A DNA stretch of 64,000 nucleotides from an uncultured Duncaniella sp. (GCA_910589485.1 CAJUSW010000011.1:62001-126000); one strand, 5' to 3'. Shown: positions 41,449 to 50,297, numbered from the stretch's first letter. Translations and numbers: made by a program. The notes: generated by a model from the sequence alone, not told the origin.

Positions 41449-44337
41449 TTAGAGGGTGAGCGAAAGTTCCACACCGAAGTAGAAACGGTTGTTCTTGAGA
41501 TAATAGGTACCGGGTTCACGCACATCGGCACGGCGCGGGTAGCTGCGGAACATGTTGTTGGCGAAGAACGACACGCGCATCAGGTCGCCGAGTTCCTTGG
41601 TCACATTCATGTTGAACACGAAGTAGGGCTTGAATGACTCACGCTTCTCATAGACGTGCTTACGGTTCTCATACATGTATCCGAATTCCGAATCGCGGAA
41701 GTCCTCGATGGAGGCGAACTGATCCTTCTCGAAGAAATGAGGCTTGCCGTCCTGGAGCGACATGTAGCCCACGGGAATGTCATAATTGGTGTAGGTGGCC
41801 CAGTTGGCATCCTTCCACACAGCCTGGCCGGTGAGAGTGACCACGAAGCCGATGCGGGGGAGGTTGTGGGTGATGCGGAGAGAGGTGTTCATGTTCTCCT
41901 CGTAGAAAGTGAGCGAGTTGCAGTCATATATGGCTATGTCCTTACGCTTAGAGGCCACGCTACCGTCGGTCACATCCCTGAAGGTATATGCCATGTTGCT
42001 GCTGCGGGTGCGGAGCCATGCACCATTGAGCGAGAAGGTGGTGTTGATCTTCTCGATACGGCCCAGGGAGAGGTCAAATTCCACACCGCGCGAGGTGATG
42101 GCCACATCGTTGCCGGGAGCATACCATGAGGAGAGCACCTGGGATGAGGATTTCTCCACGATCTGCCCGTTGGCGTCGCGCGTGTACTCGGTCCAGAGGA
42201 AAGGGGAGAATGTATTGAAGTTTTTGGAGAGCGAGTAGCCGTTCTTGAGATTTTCATAGAAACCGGTGACCGAGAGGGTGCTCCGGCCCAGGCGCAGGTC
42301 GAATCCCACCTCGGCCTTGCGGTTGGTGGCGATCTTCAGGTGGGAATTGTCGACGTCGTAAACCTTGGTGGTGGTCATGTACAGGCGGTCCTCCTCGGGG
42401 ATGCTGCTTGTGGCGAGCTCATTGAGGTTGATGTACTCGAAGTAGGAGCGCTCGGGGAACAGATAGAGCATCGTGGGCATCTTGGCAGTGATACCGTATC
42501 CGCCACGTATCCACAGCTTGCTCGGTATAACCTCGAACGAAGCATTGAAACGGGGCGAGACGATACCTCCCACACGGTTGGCGTGGTCATATCGCACACC
42601 GGCCTGGATGCGCAGTTCATGAAGACCCATCTGCCAGATGAAGTTCTCCTCGGCAAAGAGTCCTACGTGGTTAAGGAAAGGAATGTCGCGGTAGTCGCGG
42701 GGGCGGAACGAGGCATTCACCTGGGTGACCTCACGCTGGGGTGCGTTCTCGGGGTTGAAGCTCTTTCCGTGGCCCACATTGCCGTCGGAGCGGAAATCCA
42801 CGCCGAGGAGTATGCGGTTGTTCACATATCCGCTCTGCTTGAAGAGTGTGGCCACAAGTTTGCCGAACACGTTCACCTCGCGGGAATCTATGCTGTATCG
42901 GGTAAGGTAGCTCGATGGGATACAGTAGGCATACTTGTCGGCATCCTCCGGCCCGAAGTTGGTGATCTCATTCCCCTCGGCGTCGAATATCGACTGGCCG
43001 GGACGGTTGGTGATCACGGCACCGTCGACGAGCGATCCGGTGTAGGGGGTATTGTTGGAGGTGGCGAGTCCCTGATAGTAGGACTGGCGGGAGGTGTAAG
43101 TGCCCGAGGCAACATAGCGGAGCGATTTGAGCCAACCCTTGTTGATGCTCCACAGGCCGTTGGTGTTGAACGTGAGGCCATAGTCCTCGCCACGAGATGC
43201 GCGCTGGTATGACTCGTCGTCGGGGTTAAGCGACCGCTGATCCTTGCCGTAGATGAAGTTGAGCGATGTATTGGAGCGGAGATTCCGGGAAAACTCCTTG
43301 GAGTACATCACTCTGGCTGAGGCTCGCTGATAGCTTATGTAGGATTGCGTGGGATTATTGGTGTTGTGGGCATAGTCGGCACTGATATTCAGTCCGCCAC
43401 GGTTCTCGCCGAGCGAGAATCCGGTGCTCACGGATCCCATATACACCTTGGGGTTGGCCTTGGCGGTGATGCGGAGCGGTTCGCGTCCGGCCTTGGAGTT
43501 GATGATGATGGCTCCCGAGGTGAGATCGCCGTGCTCCACCGACGGGATACCGCGTATCACCTCGATCGACTCGATATTATCGGTGGAGATCTTTCGCAGA
43601 TCGACACCATCGTTAACATCTCCTACACCTTCCGAAGCGCCTACAGTACCGGTCTCGCCCTTCACAGCGGTGCTGAGGGTCGACATGTTGGCGTTGTTGG
43701 AGATGGGCGCGCCATCGCGTATCAGGGCAGTACCCATCGCGTTCATAGCCTCGGCACCTGATTTGGCACTGTTGGATACGTATGGGTTACTCGTTATTGC
43801 TTTGCGTATATTAATAGTCTTGGCTTCATCGAGACTCGGCTCGGAAGTCCGTCCGCCCGGCAGGAGCGACATGATGTCGCTGAGGCTCGTGGCCTGCATG
43901 TGGTCCATGGCGTTGCGCCCTATCATCGACGAAGTGGCTCCGCCGGCCTTGGATGCCTGGGCAGTCACCATCACTTCCTTGAGCTTGAAATTCTCCTCGC
44001 GCAGGGTGAAATTGACAGTCATGGGACCGTTCACCTCCACAGGCTTCTCTATGGTTACTTTTCCCACATATGAGACATTTATCACGGCCTTTCCGCGCGG
44101 CACATCCTTGAGTGTATAGGTGCCGTCAGCAGCACTTGTGGTGGCTATGCCGAAGTCGGGGATCGCTATGACTGCGAACTCCACAGGGACTGAATCGCCT
44201 CCCTGGGTGTATTCGTAGACCGTTCCGTTGATGCTGAAAGTGCCGGCCTGTTGGGCTGACGCAGTCAGAGATGATGACACACCGATGGCTATGACGGCAA
44301 TCATCATCTTGCAGATGGTTACTAATGATTTTGGCAT
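41449..44337 (-). CDS. TonB-dependent receptor with N-terminal carboxypeptidase-like domain
   Basis: A 962-residue outer-membrane receptor. Signal peptide, then a carboxypeptidase D-like domain (about 30-115, FSINGTVYEYTQGGDSVPV, GTYTLKDVPRGKAVINVSYVG). A plug domain follows (LKEVMVTAQASKAGG, STDNIESIEVIRGIPSVEHGDLTSGAIIINS), then a large barrel ending RFYFGVELSLTL. It heads a five-gene operon with DUF4876, DUF6850 and two caspase-fold proteins. The plug contains a variable SGAEAMNAMGTALIRDGAP loop. Ligand unknown; peptides or a protein-bound cofactor such as heme are plausible given the proteases (inference). Confidence 0.92.
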   Translation of the reverse strand: MPKSLVTICKMMIAVIAIGVSSSLTASAQQAGTFSINGTVYEYTQGGDSVPVEFAVIAIPDFGIATTSAADGTYTLKDVPRGKAVINVSYVGKVTIEKPVEVNGPMTVNFTLREENFKLKEVMVTAQASKAGGATSSMIGRNAMDHMQATSLSDIMSLLPGGRTSEPSLDEAKTINIRKAITSNPYVSNSAKSGAEAMNAMGTALIRDGAPISNNANMSTLSTAVKGETGTVGASEGVGDVNDGVDLRKISTDNIESIEVIRGIPSVEHGDLTSGAIIINSKAGREPLRITAKANPKVYMGSVSTGFSLGENRGGLNISADYAHNTNNPTQSYISYQRASARVMYSKEFSRNLRSNTSLNFIYGKDQRSLNPDDESYQRASRGEDYGLTFNTNGLWSINKGWLKSLRYVASGTYTSRQSYYQGLATSNNTPYTGSLVDGAVITNRPGQSIFDAEGNEITNFGPEDADKYAYCIPSSYLTRYSIDSREVNVFGKLVATLFKQSGYVNNRILLGVDFRSDGNVGHGKSFNPENAPQREVTQVNASFRPRDYRDIPFLNHVGLFAEENFIWQMGLHELRIQAGVRYDHANRVGGIVSPRFNASFEVIPSKLWIRGGYGITAKMPTMLYLFPERSYFEYINLNELATSSIPEEDRLYMTTTKVYDVDNSHLKIATNRKAEVGFDLRLGRSTLSVTGFYENLKNGYSLSKNFNTFSPFLWTEYTRDANGQIVEKSSSQVLSSWYAPGNDVAITSRGVEFDLSLGRIEKINTTFSLNGAWLRTRSSNMAYTFRDVTDGSVASKRKDIAIYDCNSLTFYEENMNTSLRITHNLPRIGFVVTLTGQAVWKDANWATYTNYDIPVGYMSLQDGKPHFFEKDQFASIEDFRDSEFGYMYENRKHVYEKRESFKPYFVFNMNVTKELGDLMRVSFFANNMFRSYPRRADVREPGTYYLKNNRFYFGVELSLTL

Positions 44338-44410
44338 TGTGTTAAGAAAAAATGGTTATAAAAGAGGTTGATTGATGATTCTATGCAAGGTTGTCAGTCA
44401 GGCAAGCGTG

Positions 44411-44418
44411 CAAAATTA
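44411..44418 (-). promoter_or_regulatory. Proximal -7 box of the TonB/caspase-like operon
   Basis: Minus-strand TAATTTTG, about 75 bp upstream of the ATG at 44337. Confidence 0.45.
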
Positions 44419-44553
44419 CTAAATTTTGAGCCCGTGTGCCGACAATTCAATATAGTTTAGGCGTAGTTGGGTGATATTTGCAATAAAAATGTGCTTAAAA
44501 GTTAACAAATGAAAATTAGCTTACATGAGAGAGCGTCCGTGGTAAGTACAGTG

Positions 44554-44584
44554 CAAAGGTAGATGTAAAATCTCCTTGTGACAA
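44554..44584 (-). promoter_or_regulatory. Distal promoter of the TonB/caspase-like operon
   Basis: Minus-strand TTG (44584-44582), 20-bp spacer, TACCTTTG (44561-44554). It would give a leader of about 210 nt. Confidence 0.6.
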
Positions 44585-44724
44585 TACTCAAAAATGGGTA
44601 TTATACTCCGTTGGAATAGTTGATTTTAGGTATTGGAGAGACTGATTTTTAAAATGCCGTGAGCATATAACTTTTTGGCGGGGAGATGTGTTATAAGAGA
44701 AACACGTTAAAAACTATTTCTATT

Positions 44725-46173
44725 ATGAGACGAATGGTATGCATGGTCATAATCATGACTTTCGCCACGATGCTGGCGATGGCCGACACGCAGGCCGATT
44801 TCAACCGTTATATAAAGGCTTACAACTCCCAGGTGGCCTCGCATCAGTATGTACAGGCGGCCAAGTCGGTGGCCGGAGCGGCCAAGGCTTGTGCCGAAGC
44901 CAAGAATTACGACGGGGCGTTCAAACTGGTGACCGGCCTGGACAAGATCATGGGCGAGCGAGGCGTGTCGGCCGATTCGCTCCCCGAGGCTTATTTTTAC
45001 ACGGCGCGCACCCGCTACGCTCTCTATCGCAAGATGAACAATAATGCCCAGGCCGAGGCTTGGCTCCAGAAGATGGGGACTTATGCCAAGAAGATCGACA
45101 ACACCGCCATTACCAACGACATGCTGTTTACCGAGGCTCAGTTCTATTACTCCGTGGGGCGCAATCAGTTGGGCGACCGTTGCATCTCGCGCCTGATACG
45201 CCAGTACGAGACCGCCAAGGATTACAAGGCTGCCGATACGGCCTACCAGAAGCTGATCGACAGGGCCGTGTCGTCCAATGATGCCCGTCTCGTGGAGCGC
45301 ACATTCGAGAACTACATGAAATGGAGCGATTCCATCGAGGCTATCAATGCCGATACCGAGCTTGGCAAGGTGAAGCAGGAGATGGCCGAGAGTGAGGCTG
45401 AGGTGGCTCAGAAGCAGAGCACCATCAACTCGCGTACAAGCCTGATGATAATTTTCATCACTCTCTTTATCATTGCTGTCGCCGCCTTGGGTATGGGAGC
45501 TGTGTTCTACCAGCGAGTACGCGCAAAGAACCGCCACATGAAGCGTATGGCTGAGGAGGCCGATATGCGCAGTGCGGCCAAGAGTGCTATGCTTCAGAAT
45601 ATGTCGTCGACCATGGAGCCGGCTCTCGACAAGCTCGATCCCGAGGATCCGGCCGTGAAGAGCCTCAAGGGGTATGTGAAGAAGGTGGAGGAACTCTCGG
45701 CTGTCGACAGCGCCCCAACCGTGGATAATTCGGCTCTCGAGGAGGTGAATATCGAATCGATGGTCAACGAGCTGGCCAATGAGATCAGGCCTCGTCTGCG
45801 CAAGGGAGTTACCCTGCATCTCGATGGTACCAAAGGAATGGTGAAGATCGACCGTCAGGGAGTAGAGAAGATTTTGGCCCATCTGCTCGATAATGCCGCC
45901 AAGTTCACTCCCGAGGGTGGGCGCATTACGCTTGCTTACCGCAAGAGGGGTGCCACGAGCTTCCAGTTTGTAGTCACCGACAATGGCCCCGGCATCCCCG
46001 CCGAGGAGCGCGAGGGACTGTTCAAGGCATTCAACTCGGCCCATGATATCACCGAGGGGGACCGTCTGGGATTGCCGATATGTGCACTCCGTGCCGAGAA
46101 GATGGGCGGATCACTCACCCTCGATCCCGAGATCACCAAGGGCGCATCGTTCATACTCTCGCTGAAATCGTAA
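44725..46173 (+). CDS. Membrane histidine-kinase-like protein lacking the phospho-acceptor His
   Basis: A 482-residue protein from the ATG at 44725: signal peptide (MRRMVCMVIIMTFATMLAMA), a helical TPR-like periplasmic part (about 25-230), a membrane helix (LMIIFITLFIIAVAALGMGAVF, about 240-261) and a C-terminal kinase ATPase domain. That domain has an N box (ILAHLLDNAAKFTPEGG), a G1 box (VTDNGPGIP) and a G2-like GDRLGLPICALRAEKMGG. Where kinases have NMSHEIRTPL, this one reads NMSSTMEPAL, so the phosphorylated His is Ser295. It may signal by another route or be a pseudokinase. Divergent from the TonB/caspase-like operon. Confidence 0.85.
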   Translation: MRRMVCMVIIMTFATMLAMADTQADFNRYIKAYNSQVASHQYVQAAKSVAGAAKACAEAKNYDGAFKLVTGLDKIMGERGVSADSLPEAYFYTARTRYALYRKMNNNAQAEAWLQKMGTYAKKIDNTAITNDMLFTEAQFYYSVGRNQLGDRCISRLIRQYETAKDYKAADTAYQKLIDRAVSSNDARLVERTFENYMKWSDSIEAINADTELGKVKQEMAESEAEVAQKQSTINSRTSLMIIFITLFIIAVAALGMGAVFYQRVRAKNRHMKRMAEEADMRSAAKSAMLQNMSSTMEPALDKLDPEDPAVKSLKGYVKKVEELSAVDSAPTVDNSALEEVNIESMVNELANEIRPRLRKGVTLHLDGTKGMVKIDRQGVEKILAHLLDNAAKFTPEGGRITLAYRKRGATSFQFVVTDNGPGIPAEEREGLFKAFNSAHDITEGDRLGLPICALRAEKMGGSLTLDPEITKGASFILSLKS

Positions 46174-46195
46174 CGACCCGCATGACATAAAATAA

Positions 46196-46237
46196 AAGAC
46201 CATAGATCAAGAGTGACACCTCTGGATCTATGGTCTT
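46196..46237. terminator. Terminator between kinase-like gene and cinA
   Basis: Perfect 13-bp stem (46196-46208 with 46225-46237) followed by AATATTAT; it serves the plus-strand gene and possibly cinA on the other side. Confidence 0.65.
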
Positions 46238-46258
46238 AATATTATAATGTAGTAACGT

Positions 46259-47503
46259 TTACGAGCGCAGGAGCTTGATGGCGAGAATCAGGGCGCGGGT
46301 GGTGGCCGAGTCTATGATGCGCTCGCGCGAACCGTTGAACTTGGCAGTCTCGTACACCTCCTTGTCGCCGTGGCGCGCGCAGATGCACACCGTTCCCACA
46401 GGCTTTTCGGCAGTGCCTCCTCCGGGGCCGGCGATTCCGCTTGTAGCCATGGCGAGCGATGAGGCTGTGGCGCGGCATGCTCCGGCTACCATCTGTCTCA
46501 CCACTGGGATGCTCACGGCTCCGTGGGTGGCAATATCGGCAGGATTCACCCCAAGCACACGGGTCTTCACCTCGTTGCTGTAGGAGATTATGCCTCCGTT
46601 CACTACATCCGACGCTCCCGGTATCAGCGTAAGCTCATGGGCGATATTGCCTCCGGTACAGCTCTCGGCAGTGGCTACGGTCACTCCGCGCTCACGGCAC
46701 TCCTTGAGCAGTATTTCGGCGGGGGTGAGGTCGGAATCGGCAAGGACGGCGGGGCCGAGTATCTCCTTGAGTGCCTCGATCCGGCGGCCCACTTCATCGC
46801 GCACGAGCGTGGCATCCTCGTGATGTCCGTCGAGGCGGAGGCGTATCAGTCCCGGCTTGGGCAGATAGGCGAGATGGAGATAGGGGGGCAGGGCGTCCTC
46901 CCACGGGGCTATCTTCATGGCCAGGGCACTCTCGGTGTAATCGGTGACCATGAGCACGGCATGCTCGATATGCACCGGCGAGGGGAAACGCTCGCGCAGG
47001 GCCGGGAACACTGCCTCGGCCATCATGGTCGAGGTCTCGAATGGCACGCCCGGCATCGACACGAGCACGTGGTCGGCATCACGCTCAAACCACATGATCG
47101 GCGCGGTGCCCACGCGGTTCTGTATCACACGGCACGAGCTGGGCACTATGGCCTGAGCCTCGGTGAGAGGATTCATCTTTATGCCACGGCGGTTGAATAT
47201 CTCGTGGATATTCTCGGTGACGGCGGGGTCGGTGATCATCTCGCCTCCGAAATAGCGCCTCAGCACCTCCTTGGTGATGTCGTCCTTGGTGGGACCGAGG
47301 CCACCGGTGGTGAGCACAACCTGGCTGAGCTCGAAAGCGCGGTCGATGGCGCGGGTGATGTCGGCGGGATTATCGCCCACGGTCTGCACGTCGTTCACTT
47401 CCCATCCGTAGGGAGCAATGTGGCGGGCTATCCAGCCCGAATTGGTATCGGTGACCTGCCCTATGAGCAGTTCGTCACCGATCACTATTATCGATACGTT
47501 CAT
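46259..47503 (-). CDS. cinA: CinA-family protein (nicotinamide-nucleotide amidase)
   Basis: A 414-residue two-domain protein from the ATG at 47503. The N-terminal molybdopterin-binding-like domain (VSIIVIGDELLIGQVTDTNS, LTTGGLGPTKDDITKEVL) is followed by a C-terminal PncC amidase domain (VTVATAESCTGGNIAHEL, NGGIISYSNEVKTRVLGV, ATSGIAGPGGGTAEKPVG). Such proteins salvage NMN to nicotinate mononucleotide and hydrolyse ADP-ribose (known for the family). The open frame extends upstream into tsaD, but the conserved N-terminus starts at MNVSIIV. The start overlaps the tsaD stop by 4 bp (ATGA). Confidence 0.93.
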   Translation of the reverse strand: MNVSIIVIGDELLIGQVTDTNSGWIARHIAPYGWEVNDVQTVGDNPADITRAIDRAFELSQVVLTTGGLGPTKDDITKEVLRRYFGGEMITDPAVTENIHEIFNRRGIKMNPLTEAQAIVPSSCRVIQNRVGTAPIMWFERDADHVLVSMPGVPFETSTMMAEAVFPALRERFPSPVHIEHAVLMVTDYTESALAMKIAPWEDALPPYLHLAYLPKPGLIRLRLDGHHEDATLVRDEVGRRIEALKEILGPAVLADSDLTPAEILLKECRERGVTVATAESCTGGNIAHELTLIPGASDVVNGGIISYSNEVKTRVLGVNPADIATHGAVSIPVVRQMVAGACRATASSLAMATSGIAGPGGGTAEKPVGTVCICARHGDKEVYETAKFNGSRERIIDSATTRALILAIKLLRS

Positions 47504-48516
47504 ATTGTGGTTCTTGCGTAGGGCACCTCGTCGTAGCGGCAGAAGATGCGGTCGAGATACTTGTAATATCCGGCTATGGCCACCATGGCGGCATTGTCGG
47601 TGGTGAAGAGACGGGGCGGGATAAAAGCTGTGAGTCCACGGCGCGAGCAATACTCGGCCACGGCATCGCGCACTCCCGAGTTGGCCGAGACTCCTCCGCC
47701 TATGGCGATTGTCTTTACGCCGGTCTGCTTCACGGCTTTATCGAGCTTGTCCATGAGGATCTCGATGATGGTGCGCTGAAGCGAGGCGGCAAGGTCGGCG
47801 CGGTTATTCTCGATGAATCCTGGGTCGAGTTTGAGATTGTCGCGCAGGGTGTAGAGGAATGAGGTCTTGAGTCCGCTGAAGCTGTAGTCCAGCCCGGGGA
47901 TGTGGGGCTTGGCAAACTTGAAGCGCGAGGCATCCCCCTCTGCTGCCAGACGGTCGATGTGCGGACCGCCGGGATAGGGCAGACCCATAACCTTGGCGCA
48001 CTTGTCGAAAGCCTCGCCGGCGGCATCGTCGATGGTGCGGCCCACTATCTCCATGTCATTGTAATTGCGCACGAGGATGATCTGGCTGTTTCCGCCCGAC
48101 ACGAGCAGACACAGGAACGGATATTCAGGCACCGGATCGTTCTCCTCACGGCGTATGAAGTGGGAGAGCACATGGCCGTGGAGATGGTTGACATCCACTA
48201 TGGGCACACGCAGACCTAAGGAAAGCCCCTTGGCAAACGATGTACCCACATGGAGCGACCCGAGCAGACCGGGCCCGCGGGTAAATGCTATGGCCGACAG
48301 CTCATGCTTGTCGACACCGGCACGCTTCAGGGCGGTGTCGACCACAGGGACAATGTTCTGCTGGTGGGCTCGCGATGCGAGTTCGGGCACCACACCGCCA
48401 TACTCGGCGTGTACATCCTGCGAGGCTATTACATTGCTCAGCAATATGCCGTCGCGTATCACTGCCGCCGAGGTGTCGTCGCAGGACGATTCGATTCCTA
48501 ATACCGTTATGCTCAT
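47500..48516 (-). CDS. tsaD: tRNA N6-adenosine threonylcarbamoyltransferase
   Basis: A 338-residue ASKHA-fold enzyme that makes t6A37 in ANN-decoding tRNAs. Motifs: VLGIESSCDDTSAAV (start), GGVVPELASRAHQ, GPGLLGSLHVG, the metal-binding VDVNHLHGHVLSH (His111 and His115), LLVSGGNSQIIL, and AIGGGVSANSGVRDA. The start at 48516 gives the usual MSITVLGIE opening and is supported by an excellent promoter at 48537-48568. Co-transcribed and probably translationally coupled with cinA. Confidence 0.96.
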   Translation of the reverse strand: MSITVLGIESSCDDTSAAVIRDGILLSNVIASQDVHAEYGGVVPELASRAHQQNIVPVVDTALKRAGVDKHELSAIAFTRGPGLLGSLHVGTSFAKGLSLGLRVPIVDVNHLHGHVLSHFIRREENDPVPEYPFLCLLVSGGNSQIILVRNYNDMEIVGRTIDDAAGEAFDKCAKVMGLPYPGGPHIDRLAAEGDASRFKFAKPHIPGLDYSFSGLKTSFLYTLRDNLKLDPGFIENNRADLAASLQRTIIEILMDKLDKAVKQTGVKTIAIGGGVSANSGVRDAVAEYCSRRGLTAFIPPRLFTTDNAAMVAIAGYYKYLDRIFCRYDEVPYARTTI

Positions 48517-48536
48517 GAGGATTCTTGATTTTTCTG

Positions 48537-48568
48537 CAAAATTAAGCATCCTGCTCCGTTTACGCAAA
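48537..48568 (-). promoter_or_regulatory. Promoter of tsaD-cinA
   Basis: Minus-strand TTTG (48568-48565), 20-bp spacer, TAATTTTG (48544-48537): a full match to the Bacteroidetes -33/-7 consensus. Confidence 0.8.
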
Positions 48569-48652
48569 TCCAATTACGCAACATGAGCGGGCACCGGTTG
48601 AGGGTGTCCGCTCATGAAGGGTATAATTAGAATCGATGATTTGTGATTTCAA

Positions 48653-49354
48653 TTACTGGAGGGTACCGTTGTTGGCGGCATCGATCATCTGCTGGTTGGC
48701 AGTGATGTAGATCTCCACGCGACGGTTCTGGGCACGGCCTTCGGGAGTGGCGTTGGAAGCAACGTAGTCCTGCATGGGCAGACCCTCGGCCGAGAGGCGC
48801 GATGCTGCAACACCGCTGTTGAGCAGATAGTTGCGCACAGCATCGGCACGTCCGGTGGACACGCGCTGGTTCACGGCGAGTGTGCCGGTATCGTCGGTGT
48901 AACCGTAGATCTGCACATTGGTGTCGGGGTTGCCGATGAGTGAGGAGGCAAACTTGGTGAGGTCATTCTTGGCACTTGCGCTGAGGGTGGTGCCGTTGGT
49001 GGGGAAGAGGATTCCGCCGTTGAATGTCACCTTGATAGCCTGGAGGCCGTTGGAGTCGGTGGTCTTCTCGATCTGAGCCTGCTTGGCCAGTTCGGCCTCA
49101 AGCTCGGCCTGCTGCTTGTCCATCTTCTTGCCGATGAGGACACCTGCGCCGGTACCTACGGCAGCACCGATGGCGGCGCCGATGGCGGCACCCTTGCCTC
49201 CGCCGATGAGTGCACCGAGACCTGCGCCTACGCCGGTACCTGCACCACCGCCTATGAGGGCTCCCTTACCGGTGTTGGTCATCGAGGAGCAACCGGTCAT
49301 TCCGAGCACGCACACTGCGAGCATGGGGACACCTATGAATTTGAGTAGTTTCAT
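48653..49354 (-). CDS. OmpA-family lipoprotein with glycine-zipper region
   Basis: A 233-residue lipoprotein (MKLLKFIGVPMLAVCVLGMTGC, Cys22). A glycine-zipper stretch (GKGALIGGGAGTGVGAGLGA and GAAIGAAIGAAVGTGAGVLIG, about 30-75) is followed by a short coiled segment (KKMDKQQAELEAELAKQAQ). The C-terminal OmpA peptidoglycan-binding domain has VQIYGYTDDTGTLAVNQRVS and GLPMQDYVASNATPEGRAQNRR. It links the outer membrane to peptidoglycan (family knowledge). It has its own strong promoter. Confidence 0.93.
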   Translation of the reverse strand: MKLLKFIGVPMLAVCVLGMTGCSSMTNTGKGALIGGGAGTGVGAGLGALIGGGKGAAIGAAIGAAVGTGAGVLIGKKMDKQQAELEAELAKQAQIEKTTDSNGLQAIKVTFNGGILFPTNGTTLSASAKNDLTKFASSLIGNPDTNVQIYGYTDDTGTLAVNQRVSTGRADAVRNYLLNSGVAASRLSAEGLPMQDYVASNATPEGRAQNRRVEIYITANQQMIDAANNGTLQ

Positions 49355-49392
49355 CTTTATCTCTTTTTAAGTTAATTGTGTTAAATTTGATG

Positions 49393-49423
49393 CAAAATTA
49401 GCATAAATAGTTGATTTTCCAAA
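49393..49423 (-). promoter_or_regulatory. Promoter of OmpA-family lipoprotein gene
   Basis: Minus-strand TTTG (49423-49420), 19-bp spacer, TAATTTTG (49400-49393): full consensus. Confidence 0.8.
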
Positions 49424-49433
49424 ACGGCGGGGG

Positions 49434-49604
49434 TTATAATGCTCCGGCACCGGGAAGGATATTGGCGAGGGGTGACACGAAGGCCGCTACGTCGGTATCG
49501 CCGAATATATCGGCTACCGTGAGCCACACAAGCAGCAGCACAATGAGGACGATAACCCCTATGATAAGCCATATCGAATAACCTTTGGATTCCTTTTTAC
49601 TCAT
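49434..49604 (-). CDS. 56-residue single-span membrane protein
   Basis: A short gene from the ATG at 49604 to a TAA at 49434-49436. The product begins MSKKESKGYSIW, then has one long hydrophobic helix (LIIGVIVLIVLLLVWLTVA), and ends VSPLANILPGAGAL. A charged N-terminus followed by a single helix suggests an inner-membrane small protein. It lies just upstream of the OmpA-family gene on the same strand, ending 11 bp before that gene's -33 element. Function unknown; codon usage and clean boundaries support a real gene. Confidence 0.6.
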   Translation of the reverse strand: MSKKESKGYSIWLIIGVIVLIVLLLVWLTVADIFGDTDVAAFVSPLANILPGAGAL

Positions 49605-49666
49605 AATAATAGTTGCTTTTATTCATCAAAACGTTTGAGAGGGCTGATTTGTTAGAGGAATTTCGT

Positions 49667-49674
49667 TAATTTTG
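49667..49674 (+). promoter_or_regulatory. -7 box for the 49704 gene
   Basis: TAATTTTG 30 bp upstream of the ATG at 49704. Confidence 0.6.
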
Positions 49675-49703
49675 CCGATAAGTAAGGACAAATCTCACAG
49701 AAT

Positions 49704-50297
49704 ATGGCTGAATACAACAGAATGCAGATCATAAAGCGCCGCTTCTTCGCGATGCGCAACGGCATCATCGCCGACACTCTCCGCAAGGCCGGACTCGATT
49801 ACCGCATGATATTCGGACTCAATCTGCCCCAGGTGGTGGAGATCGCCGGCGAGCAACCCCACGAGCCGGCGTTGGCCGAAGAGCTGTGGGCCGACCGTCG
49901 CACCCGCGAGAGCATGCTCCTCGCCCCGATGCTCTATCCCCATGCCGAAATGGATGGGGCGACCGCCCGTCGCTGGCTTGCCGAGGCTCCCACGGTGGAG
50001 GTGGCTGATGTGCTGTGCCTGAAACTGCTCCGCAATGTGGACGGGGCGTTCGACATGGCTGTCGATGCCATGACTGCCGACCGCGACATGACCCGCTACA
50101 CCGCCTTGCGTCTCATGTTCAATCTGCTGACGCTTGCCCAGACCCCTGCCGGACGTGACAGCGGACTGCCCGAAGCAAAGGAACTCGCCTTGGCCATCAG
50201 GCCGTTTGCCGAAGCCGAGCGCAAGGTGGAGTGTCGCCTCACCGCCCCGGTGGCCATGCAGCTGCTCGACGAGATAGAGTTTCTCACCGAGGAGTGA
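49704..50297 (+). CDS. AlkD-like helical protein
   Basis: A 197-residue all-helical protein. The segment EPALAEELWADRRTRESMLLAPMLYPHAEM-like block, with WADRRTRESMLLAPML and VEVADVLCLKLLRN, resembles the HEAT-like repeats of DNA alkylation repair glycosylases (AlkD), though the protein is shorter than full-length members. It may therefore be a reduced relative rather than an active glycosylase. No signal peptide. Own promoter; the POT transporter follows in a separate unit. Confidence 0.65.
   Translation: MAEYNRMQIIKRRFFAMRNGIIADTLRKAGLDYRMIFGLNLPQVVEIAGEQPHEPALAEELWADRRTRESMLLAPMLYPHAEMDGATARRWLAEAPTVEVADVLCLKLLRNVDGAFDMAVDAMTADRDMTRYTALRLMFNLLTLAQTPAGRDSGLPEAKELALAIRPFAEAERKVECRLTAPVAMQLLDEIEFLTEE

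Larger units (their letters stand above)
44338..44724. other. Divergent regulatory region
   Basis: No gene seen. It separates the TonB operon from the sensor-kinase-like gene and holds two minus-strand promoter boxes (44411-44418 and 44554-44561). Confidence 0.6.

Noticed and set aside
41436..41449. Classical SusCD polysaccharide utilisation locus around the receptor at 41449-44337
   Set aside because: The partner lipoprotein is DUF4876, not SusD, and the operon has proteases rather than glycoside hydrolases.
44707..46044. 445-codon minus-strand frame opposite the kinase-like gene
   Set aside because: The plus frame has signal peptide, membrane helix and ATPase boxes; the antisense frame is Leu/His-rich and featureless.
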